Assembly: GCF_022376445.1 (NCBI RefSeq)
Contig: NW_025955637.1
Coordinates: forward strand, 1 to 17,317
DNA: 17,317 nucleotides
Direction of reading: 5' to 3'
Source of the DNA: Fomitopsis serialis
Lineage: Eukaryota > Basidiomycota > Agaricomycetes > Polyporales > Fomitopsidaceae
Numbering within the stretch: position 1 is the stretch's first letter; every line of letters starts with the position of its first letter. Below are positions 1 through 8,102 of the stretch, in pieces. The notes under the pieces are model-generated. The model made no database searches. It saw only the letters and a list, made by a program, of their open reading frames with translations, and was not told where the DNA came from. The position numbers were made by a program, and so were the translations under genes.

Positions 1-178
1 AGACGCAGCGAAGGAATAATAACTCACTGGGAGTGAAGGGCCAGAGGAAGGTGAAGTTGCACTGGCGTCCAAAAAGTGCAACAAATTGCAACGACCCTTC
101 ATCTGTCATTACGTTACATTAGTGAGATCTCGCGCGTCAACTCAGCGCCTTCCGGAACGCCTTTCTCCTTCAACCTCC

Positions 179-547
179 ATGTCGACTCAAGGTGCGAACG
201 TTGGTATTGATACTGAGTTCCAGCCTGTTGCACGATCCCTACTGACCTTATGTTGGTATAGGTTTAGCCTTCGCGTTGTAACCGGACACGCATGGTATAT
301 CACAATCGATATATTGACATCTGTTCTAAGGTACGTACTGTAGTTTTTTTCTGTTGAACGGACTACAAGGCTGCGCCACCGATCGAGCTGCGAGCTGTGG
401 CGTGCGATGCGCAACCGCAACGCCCTTGCGCCTCCCACGCCACAGGAACAGGACTCGGACCCTGCCGCTGAGCGCGCTGGGCGCGAATACTACGGATTAA
501 GTCAGTGGAAGCCTACGTCAAGGTCAGAAGTCGCGATGCGTACTTAG
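179..547 (+). CDS. Putative small two-exon gene, unknown function
   Basis: I do not recognise this protein. An ATG at 179 opens a frame to 330. A GTACGT donor at 331 and a CAAG acceptor at 369 would remove a 39-nt intron, and the frame then continues from 370 to a TAG at 545-547, giving 330 nt or 109 aa. The second exon looks protein-like, with a Glu/Pro/Asp-rich segment (PPTPQEQDSDPAAERAGREY) and a sharp stop. The first exon is less convincing: its second half (about 255-330) is AT-rich and could itself be an intron starting at the GTATAG near 258. The intron is shorter than the others in this window. It could also be the 3' end of a gene starting outside the window, or a decayed fragment. 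Confidence 0.3.
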
Positions 548-807
548 CCGTGAGACGTAGTGGCTGTAACGAGCAGCCTGTGAATGGGTGCCAGTGGGAG
601 AGTGAGGCCAGTTCACAGGCAGAGGTGAGTCGGACGTATTCTTAGCTGATAAGGCTGAATGCTGTGGCGAGGATGCATGCGGTGCGCCGTGCGGGGCTAA
701 CCCCGGCCTTGTCAAGTGACAACGAAGTCTCACTTGACTAAGCCTCCCTGGCGGCCGCTCTTGGTTCTTCAACGTCTCAGCTCCCCAGGAGGAGACCGTG
801 AACCAAG
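548..807. other. Intergenic region upstream of gene A
   Basis: I see no convincing gene, RNA or repeat here. It should hold the promoter and 5' leader of the gene starting at 808, but no clear TATA box stands out. A minus-strand open frame across it lacks splice context and protein-like composition. Confidence 0.4.
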
Positions 808-2909
808 ATGTCCACCACGTCTCTACTTCGATCTACTACGCATCCATCTCGCTCACCCCCTCCCCGCTCTCCTCAGCCTCGCCTCAATAGTCACAACAGC
901 GCTAAGGGGAAGGGGGATCGAGGGTCCCAGACTTACCAGCAGAAACCTAACATCATTGGAGGTGAGTAGGTGCTTCGGCGGCACTGACAGATCGATTTCG
1001 CTCACTTGGGTATACAGAGAAATACAGCACTAGGAAGCACGTCCCTGTCACAAAAGCCAACGCAGCCGAGCAAGGTAGGTATCCGAACGCCACATGTTAT
1101 CATGCGCGCAGATCGCTAATCGTTGGTCCTCACAGAGGTAGAGAGTGATCTGATCGACACCGAACAATCAGGTATGTGTTACGTGCTCGTCCAGTGGTAA
1201 TCAGCCCATGCAGCCAGCTAATGTTAGCTGATGCACAGCTGCTACCAAGGACGAGTACGAGTACCCAGAGGTGGTTCGCAAGGCCTTCGGAGACCGGTAC
1301 CTCGACCTCCCACACGTCACTGGCGAAGTCGTGAGTATCTGTATGCGACTCATATCACAGTAGCTGACTGAGTCTCTACACACAGAAGGTCACCGGTTTC
1401 ACTGCGCAGGACTGGAAGAATTTGCAGGGGTGGATCGAGGCGCACGACGACCTCAATAAATTTGAGTGAGTGTTCTTGCTGTGCGGCGGCTTAGCGTCAT
1501 CTCATCTCATCTCACCGTGCCATTGCAGGTTCGAGTATGATCAGGAGAAGCAGGAATTGACTACGATGACAGCCAGTTACCTGCACGATCTTCTCGGCAC
1601 GATGCAAAGGCGTCACATCAACATGAGATGGTACACCTTCTTCACTTCACCAGAGTGGGTACAACTCGCGCTCAATATCTCGAATGACCCTGCGGACTAC
1701 GCGTCCATACGAGGAAAAGGTGGCTCGAAGAAGATTGCCGATCTGGTCGAGGCTATCGCAGTTGGGCGTGACCTACTCATCACTTCGCTGAACGAGACCG
1801 CACAGTCGCAATCCCTGTATAATGAATACAATACGGATGGGAAGCTATCGAAGGTCAGTACGTTGGCTGCCAAAATATATGATTACTCATGTACGATGAA
1901 AACAATAAGGAGGGGCGCTAACGAAGGTCAGTACGTCGGCTGCCAAAATATCCGATTGCTCAAGATATACCTAAGCTCCTGGAAATGGCGGAACGACTCG
2001 TTGGTGAAGACGTGGACGACGCGGAGCTCGTCGCCTTAACGTGCTTCAACATCGAGGAGCTAATACCTAACGGCACCGATAAGACAAAATGGTCGGCGCC
2101 TCCAAGAAAGAGTTATACTGCCAGTGCCCTCGCCTTTCAAGCAGCCATGTACGATGCTCTGTCTGCGAGTAACGCAGGTTTGATTCGTGGTGCGGGTCCT
2201 CTGGTGGCCGAACACAGCGCCGTGTTCTTCGGCGCTGCGCGCGTATTCTGGATCTACATACCGATATCTGCACTCAACACGCTCAGGAAGGCGGTTAAGG
2301 AAAGATGGTCCATGGAAAAATGGATCGCTAGTGGCTTCGCTATCGTAAGTAACCGTGCTCTGTCACAGTTCCTTGCTTACTGACCACTTCAATAAGCCGG
2401 TGCTCGAGTCGTACGACGACAACCAGCAGACCCAGGTCAAACACTTCCTTGGCAACGTTCAGGAGGGGTATAAGCAGATGCTGCGGATGCTGGCTGAGGT
2501 CTTGATGACGAATCCGCCGCATCAGAACATCCTGGGGAAAGCACTCGCTCAAGTCCAAGATGACAAACAACGCAGCGCCCAGTACGAACAACTGACTAAA
2601 TATTGCGAACACCTTCTCCACCCTCCGGACGAAGCTTTGAACTTCGACGACCACATTCCCGATATCATCGCAGCGGTCAAGGAGGGTGCCCTAGGTACTG
2701 CAATGGACCGCCTATACGTCAACTCCGGAGCTACACAAAAAGAGCGCCGTTCTCGTCCGCGTAAGACGCCGGAAGAACTCCTAGCAGGCTTACGATACAT
2801 TGCGGATACAGGAGGAGTCAAGCGGAAGCCCTCTGAGGAGGACGTGCAGGCGAACAAGCGTCCCCGCGATGGGCCGAGCACGGCCGAGCACGGCGTGAGT
2901 GAAGCTTAA
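808..2909 (+). CDS. Gene A: eight-exon hypothetical protein (557 aa) with C-terminal NLS-like motif
   Basis: Exons inferred from splice consensus and continuous frame: 808-961, 1018-1074, 1136-1171, 1239-1330, 1386-1465, 1529-1857, 1932-2344, 2397-2909. They sum to 1674 nt, or 557 aa plus stop. The first about 50 residues are Ser/Pro/Arg-rich and look disordered. From exon 5 on the protein is mostly helical and globular in composition, with Trp-rich patches (QDWKNLQGWIEAHDD, MRWYTFFTSPEWVQLAL). The tail is charged and contains a bipartite NLS-like motif (KRKPSEEDVQANKRPR), so a nuclear role is plausible. I recognise no known domain or catalytic motif. The sixth intron (1858-1931) has duplicated sequence at both ends; an alternative acceptor at 1975 would join a donor at 1854 in frame. 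A GTGAGT at 2892 just before the stop could also allow an alternative 3' end. Confidence 0.7.
1851..1965 (+). repeat. Direct repeat flanking and spanning an intron of gene A
   Basis: About 40 nt starting at 1851 (AAGGTCAGTACGTTGGCTGC...) recur with few mismatches at 1924. The offset is 73 nt, close to the size of the intron it defines. The first copy supplies the donor (GTACGT at 1858) and the second the acceptor (CAG ending 1931). A CTAAC branch site lies at 1917-1921. Confidence 0.8.
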
Positions 2910-2924
2910 TCTCCGCGTGTGCAG

Positions 2925-3245
2925 TGCGAAGATGCACCGGATCGTGACACACGGCTCATCGCTGTCTCATCGTCCCCACCGTCATCGCACCTATCTTCAC
3001 CGCCCTTCGTCGCCGCCGCCGCATCCCTCGTCATCTGCATCCCTCGTCATCAACGCTGCACCCCTCGTCATCGCCGTCGCACGCCATCGCAGCACCCCTC
3101 GCATTGTCGCACCTCTCGTTGTCACAGTTCTATTCCCACGTAGTTTCTCGTCGTCGCCTTTCGTGGCACCTGTCGTCGCTCGTCGTCCCTTCTTGTCGCA
3201 CCTCTCGTCTCTCGTCGTACCTCTCGTCGTCGCTGTCGTTGTGTA
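2925..3245. repeat. C/T-rich CGTCG low-complexity tract downstream of gene A
   Basis: The + strand is dominated by C, T and CG steps in irregular CGTCG/CATCGC/CCTCGT words, for example CTCGTCGTACCTCTCGTCGTCG near 3210. It begins within about 20-40 nt of gene A's stop. Open frames through it encode only Ser/His/Arg/Pro/Val runs and carry no introns, so I do not call a gene. The composition resembles the larger tract at 11086-11815 downstream of gene C. Confidence 0.75.
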
Positions 3246-3429
3246 GGATTAGCGTGAGCAATATCCGTCTATTGTGTACTGGATGTACGTGTTAGTTGTA
3301 CGTGTTCGTTGTCGTTTGCTGTCGTGTTACTCACAATGCTAGCTATCGCTATTGATGGACTTCTACGGACCTTAGCAACTAATTGATTAAGACTGACTGA
3401 CGTCAACTGAATCAGCTAGGGGTAAAGTA
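3246..3429. other. Short unassigned spacer
   Basis: This spacer lies between the C/T-rich tract and the GC-rich repeat block. It is AT-richer and contains two close copies of GTACGTGTT (about 3285-3308). I see no gene or RNA in it. Confidence 0.4.
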
Positions 3430-4600
3430 GTCCAGAGGCGTGCGAACGGCGAGCGGGCGGCGACGTGCAGCGCGACGCACACGACGATCGCTATCACGTC
3501 AGGGCCAACGCCGTGCCGACGGATGCGCGGCGGGCAGACAAGAGGACGGGCGGGCGAGCAGCAACACACACCCACCGGATCGCAGGCATCGGGTCAGTGC
3601 AGACGAATGCGAGTGAGCCCGCTGACGCAGACACAGGACGCTGCGACGTGCAGCGCGACGCACACGACGACCGCGAGCACGTCAGGGCCAACGCCCTGGT
3701 GCAGCACGGCGACGGATGCGCGGCGGAGACAAGAGGACGGGCGGGCGAGCAGCAACACACACCCACCGGATCGCAGGCATCGGGGTAAGCAAGCGGACCG
3801 GCGGGCGGCGAGCGGGTGGAGGGTACAGGGTGCGGACCTCCACTGCGCACGACGACAGCGAGCACGCAGGGCCAATGTCCTGCGTTCGGACGTAGCCTAC
3901 GACCGAGCAGCGGGCGTATGAGTGGACGAACGGACGAACGAGCCGGCCGAGCGGTTGGGCGAGCGGAAGAGCGGGCGGGCGAGCGGAAGAGAGAACGGGC
4001 GGGCGGGCGATCGGAAGAGAGAGCGGGCGGGCGAGCGGAAGGGCGAGAGGGTGCACGAATGGGTCGTGGGCAGCAGGGCAAGCAGATGAGTATGAGGGTG
4101 AGTGAGCTGATAAGAAAACGAGCGAGCGAGGGATGGGCAAGGTATGGGCAAGGTGAGTAGACAGCTGGCAAGGGGTAGATCGCAGACACGCTGACGAACG
4201 CGTGCAGGCGGAAGAGCGGGTAGACAGGAAAGCAGACCAGCGGGCGATTTGCCCGTCTGCTGCACGACGCTCACATCTGCGACGTCTACGCGCACACGCG
4301 GCCGACGAACGATCGACAGGTGCAGGGATGACGAGGAGGTGCGAGCGGGCGGGCGCGAGGGCGAGCGAGGGGGCCCACGAACGGGCGGACGGACGGGCAC
4401 GGGCGGACGGGCGAATGAGTGCGCGAGCGGGCGGGCTCAGGGCGGGGACTGGCACAAGACACAGACGAGCACCGCGTGCACGACGACCGCAGGCGCACTG
4501 GGCGAATGCCCGGCGCGCAGATACGGCCGACGAACGCGCAGGCAGGTAGGTGAGGAGGTGGGCGAGCAGGCAGACAAACGGGCGAGTGAGACCGTAGTAT
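3430..4600. repeat. GC-rich degenerate repeat block with G-runs
   Basis: About 1.2 kb of G/C/A-rich DNA built from GCGGGCGGGCGAGCGG-type words. Within it, 3972-4047 is a clear short tandem array of units 24, 28 and 24 bp long (CGGGCGGGCGAGCGGAAGAG type). Several clusters of three or more G on the + strand could in principle form G-quadruplexes. Stop codons are rare on both strands because T is scarce, so long overlapping frames occur in most frames. They encode Arg/Ala/Pro/Gly/Ser runs and are not believable genes. Confidence 0.8.
3460..3786. repeat. Long direct repeat, two copies of about 135-144 bp
   Basis: Copy 1 is about 3460-3594 and copy 2 about 3643-3786, offset 183 bp at the start. 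Both begin GCGACGTGCAGCGCGACGCA and end with a CACCGGATCGCAGGCATCGGG-type segment. The middle differs by small indels (GCCGTGCCGACGG against GCCCTGGTGCAGCACGGCGACGG). A diverged partial third copy (GCGCACGACGACAGCGAGCACG) lies near 3845, and shorter echoes occur around 4450-4520. It behaves like a decaying minisatellite with long units. Confidence 0.85.
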
Positions 4601-4855
4601 GGTACATTTCAATCTAGTGGGTGATGTGTAACAGCAAAACGTCGTGCGGTGGAGCTCTATTAATGGAGATCAATGGATGGTAATCACGGGTAATATTTTG
4701 ACTGGGTGCATGACCACCAAGCTTCGTCATTGCAGGAGCTAGGGTTCTGTAAGACCTAACCCAAGCTCGAGGGTATCGACGTTAGCACTGCCCTCGAGTT
4801 CGCACTGCCTTCAAGTTCGCACTGCCATCGTGAGTGTAACTCACGGATTCGTGCT
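4601..4855. other. AT-richer spacer upstream of gene B with a 17-bp triplet repeat
   Basis: No gene is visible. Three consecutive 17-bp units lie at 4782-4798, 4799-4815 and 4816-4832 with the core GCACTGCC (for example TTCGCACTGCCTTCAAG). This stretch should include the promoter of the dioxygenase gene, but no TATA box is obvious. Confidence 0.5.
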
Positions 4856-5014
4856 ATGAAGCTAAGTCAAACTGAGGTCATCGAGCTCTCTGAGCTCCTC
4901 TCGTCTCTTCAGGATCTAAGTCCAAGTATGCTGTCGCTGCTAAGGCGACTGATCTCAGAGCACCAAGAGGCGGCGCATACGACACATGGGAGTCCATCGG
5001 GCACAGGTCAGTAA
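4856..5014 (+). CDS. Possible true N-terminus of gene B, in a conflicting frame
   Basis: The ATG at 4856 opens a 52-codon frame ending at TAA 5012-5014. Its peptide is Leu/Ser-rich and amphipathic (LSSLQDLSPSMLSLLRRLIS), then ends THGSPSGTGQ. It runs directly into the heptad-like start of the downstream frame (KLVLSLQEIVENNKLMNDKL), but the two frames are offset by one base. No donor in the phase needed to join them is visible. The GTCAGT at 5007 and the TCTCTACAG ending at 5033 would make an implausible 27-nt, out-of-frame intron. Either the gene starts at 4986, or one base was gained (or two lost) near 5006-5012. Confidence 0.4.
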   Translation: MKLSQTEVIELSELLSSLQDLSPSMLSLLRRLISEHQEAAHTTHGSPSGTGQ

Positions 5015-7866
5015 ACTCGTTCTATCTCTACAGGAGATCGTAGAAAACAACAAACTAATGAATGATAAGCTGAAGGACCATCTATCGTCGTTCACGAGCC
5101 CTCTGAACAGTGTTTGGCAGAAAGACAATTTGAGCAACCTATGGACCATAACAGTACGTGTATCGTACCGTATTCAGGCAGTTCAGTACCAGTACAAGGT
5201 CAGCATATATATTACATTGGTTGCAAAGCTATCTCACTCGTCCGTCGTGACTGAAAATCCAGAATCTGAGCCTAGGACATCCAGTTCGTCGAGGCGAGCC
5301 CCTAGGTTGCGTCGGAAACTCGCTGTCGCACCGTATGATCCTGCGTCTAGGTCGGCTCGTAAAAATGCACAGCAGCCGGCTCATTTCCCACTGCCGCCCT
5401 GTCCCAGAGCTGGCATACAATGGATTGCCAGTGAGAATCAGCCTCGCGCTGCCTGGGAAATGACGACGAAGCCCCACGAAGCGGCCAGCACCACAGTCGT
5501 CAATCTCTTGAACACTCTGACAGCCTATGATCTCAAGGATGAAATTGCAAGCTGCGCGGACCTACTCTTGGAACCACAGCGAGCGTCGTACGGAGACAAG
5601 CACGAGACACTATCGCAGCTGGCCAAACGATGCACCGATATGGATCACAAGAGGGGCGCTTTCGACTTCCATCTTATGGTGGCGCTCATGAAGTTCAGCT
5701 TTGAGTGTGCAAGGTAAATAGCTTCCCATAAGTTCCGTATGATCTGACTCACCAGTCTACACGTCTAGTCTGTCAGGATGGGTGAACGTCAATATTTCCG
5801 CTTTATGGCGCGAGCACCTTTCGACAGAGGCCAAACCCCCCAGTGTTCGCACCGTACAAGCCTGGTATTCGAGAGGTACCAAGCTAGCAAGGCTAGCGGC
5901 TGGAGGTGAGATATTGTAACGACATTCGGACATAGCAGTATGCTTATTACCCTGCAGGTTCAATCTATATGCTTCTCTGGATGGCCTATACGAACTTGCG
6001 CGTGCCGTTTATTGAAGCGGATGGCAATCTATCTTCCGACCTCGCCAATATACTGCGATGCCCAGATGCAGGTGAGTACTAGTGTTGCTCTTCTTGCGTG
6101 AGTTGTGCACTAAACAAATCATGCAATACAGAGAGCCCTGTTGGACGACTTGTCCTACAAACTGTTATCCCCACTGTGGGGTCTTTGTGCGAACGGTGCC
6201 CCATAAGACTGGGTGATCTGTTCACAGCAGTCACCCTATCATCTCTGGATATCTCCAGCGATTGCCTGTGCAGTGATCTCAATGCGTCAGACCGTCTGTT
6301 CAGTGCTCTTCCCTCGAAGTAAGTGACAGTCATCAACCAATCTTATCGTTGACCTAACTCACTAGTATACATACAGCTCTTTTGTTGCTGTGCCTCGCAA
6401 TCCAGACGCGTGGCCGATGTTCTCGCCGCCTCTCATGTCGTTATCGCCTCTCACGTCGCTCTCACCTCTCACGTCGTTCTCACCTATCGCGTCGCTCTCA
6501 CCATTCTCTCAAATGTCGCCTTTAACTGAACTCGACAGCTTCACGCCATTGTCGCTGTCACCTACTACTTCATCAATGTCACCATTGTCCCTCTCCACCC
6601 TCTCAGATCGCTCAGATCGCACCGACACCTCTACTACCACCGTCACCTCAAAATATGATCCAGAGCAACTGGCCAACCAGCGGTTTCAATGTCCTAGGGA
6701 CAGAGGGCAGAACTCGACCTGGACAGAGCGTCAGAGGAACTTGGCTAGCAAAGCCGTAGAACCATCAAGCCTATATGAGCTGACTTCTATGGTACGTTCA
6801 GCCTGTGTGCACAGCGATATCATCTAACTCATCCACGATTTTGTAGCTACAGACCATGTACGTTGATGGCATACGTCCAGCAAATAGTGAATACCTAAGG
6901 CTGAACAACAGTCTATTCGAGTAAGACGCACACATGTTGAGATGCAATAAGAGTCTGACATTCATTGCGATAGGGATGTGCTTATCATACAGTCTGTACA
7001 GTTGGACGTTGTTGCATGCATATGCAAGGCTATGCCTCAAAGCATGCGAGACGGTCTGCCAGATCGTCTTGCTGCTTGTTTTGAACCGAATGCCCTGAAG
7101 GAGATCAACACGGCTGAGGACGGCGGTGCGCATGTCTTTCAGGCACTGCACTTTTCCTGGTACAATCGGCATTGCACTCCTGTACGCGCACATTCTCTCC
7201 ACTGATTGACCTCTGATTCACCAACACGCCATTTTGTAGGGACATGACGCTCCAGTGAGCGCACCGCCTATGACCATGAAGAGGAGTTCGGGGTCAAAAC
7301 CAACTACCATCAGCTAATACCCTACCCGTCGAAAGATATGACGACGAATCACTCAATCTACCAGTCGGTCAAGAACATCCTAGGACCCATCTTTGACTGG
7401 CTAGATAAGAAGGTGAATTATCTCATTGCTTGTGTCTCCATAGCACGACTGATCAAGATACACATCTATTTTTCAGCTCAAGGAAATGATGCCAGGCACA
7501 TACGAACATCTGGACTCTTATGTCCGCATATTGCCTGGCAACAACACCGCCGTCTCTGCCCCTTTTCTAGGGCTGGTCATTAACCTCAACGTAGTGACAG
7601 CAGCGCACAGAGACAGCAAGGACGACGGCGTATGCCTAGTCCTTGCAATTGGTGATTTTGAAGGCGGTGAGCTTGTCTTATACGAACCAGGGCTGGTCGT
7701 GCCTCTTCGTAATGGCGACTTTGTCATATTTCCGTCTTGTAAGTCTACCCACTTTAACTTGCACTTCAAGGGTCGCAGAGCCTCCATTGTATTACATACT
7801 GATCGCGAAATGACGAAGTGGCTCGAAGAGCGCAACGGGTGGTCTACTAATACCAATTTTATTTGA
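4986..7866 (+). CDS. Gene B: TET/JBP-like 2-oxoglutarate/Fe(II) dioxygenase gene, possibly frame-broken
   Basis: Probable exons: 4986-5153, about 5229-5713, 5769-5905, 5958-6071, 6132-6318, 6377-6791, 6847-6920, 6974-7181, 7240-7254, 7314-7412, 7477-7866. They sum to 2292 nt, or 763 aa. The last exon carries a double-stranded beta-helix dioxygenase core: an HRD (HxD) iron motif at 7606-7614, the strand GDFEGGELVLYEPG, a distal His in STHFN (7750) and a likely 2-oxoglutarate-binding Arg in KGRRAS (7774-7779). The family oxidises 5-methylcytosine or thymine in DNA; activity here is inferred. A Ser/Pro repeat linker lies at 6418-6600. Conserved-looking family segments precede the core (TWTERQRNLASKA, ALHFSWYNRHCT, LIPYPSKD). 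The start is uncertain: an upstream ATG at 4856 opens a convincing peptide in another frame. The 59-nt intron at 7255-7313 keeps the frame but removes a likely conserved TNYHQ motif, so a one-base lesion is an alternative. The 5229 acceptor is tentative. Confidence 0.75.
6422..6510 (+). repeat. 18-bp coding repeat (LSPLTS-type) in gene B
   Basis: Consecutive 18-bp units at about 6441-6458, 6459-6476 and 6477-6494 encode LSPLTS, LSPLTS and FSPIAS. Degenerate SP-rich units lie on both sides, out to about 6600. This gives a disordered Ser/Pro linker between the N-terminal region and the dioxygenase half. Confidence 0.75.
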
Positions 7867-7906
7867 CGTACCTATAGCTACGTAGCTTTGTTCGTCTTCA
7901 ATATAC

Positions 7907-8089
7907 TTGTGTGGTTTCATCGAATGTGATGAGCGCTTCCCCGTGCGTAATAGCGCGCCTCGCGGGCTCTGTGAACATCACAGACATCAATTGTTGAAGT
8001 TTACGGACGCTCGGATGCTATCGGAGGTGCGTTTTTCGTTTCTTCTCACCCATCACTACAGTCTATCGTCGCTGTCTCTCTTTCCTCAG
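7907..8089 (+). other. Cys/His-rich exon-like fragment between genes B and C
   Basis: A + strand frame from about 7888 has no early ATG. It encodes a Cys/His pattern (CGFIECDERF then GLCEHHRHQ) and reaches a plausible donor (GAG|GTGCGT at 8027) followed by a CTTTCCTCAG acceptor ending at 8089. The spacing C-x4-C, then C-x2-H, is zinc-cluster-like. It could be a fragment of a neighbouring or former gene, or the 5' leader of gene C with a leader intron (8027-8089). I cannot assign a function. Confidence 0.3.
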
Positions 8090-8102
8090 TGCGCATTCCG
8101 AC

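Noticed and set aside
3494..4612. Long minus-strand frames (up to 257 codons) and plus-strand frames in the GC-rich block
   Set aside because: They are open in nearly every frame because T and A are scarce, encode only Arg/Ala/Pro/Ser repeats, and follow the DNA repeat units rather than protein-like constraints.
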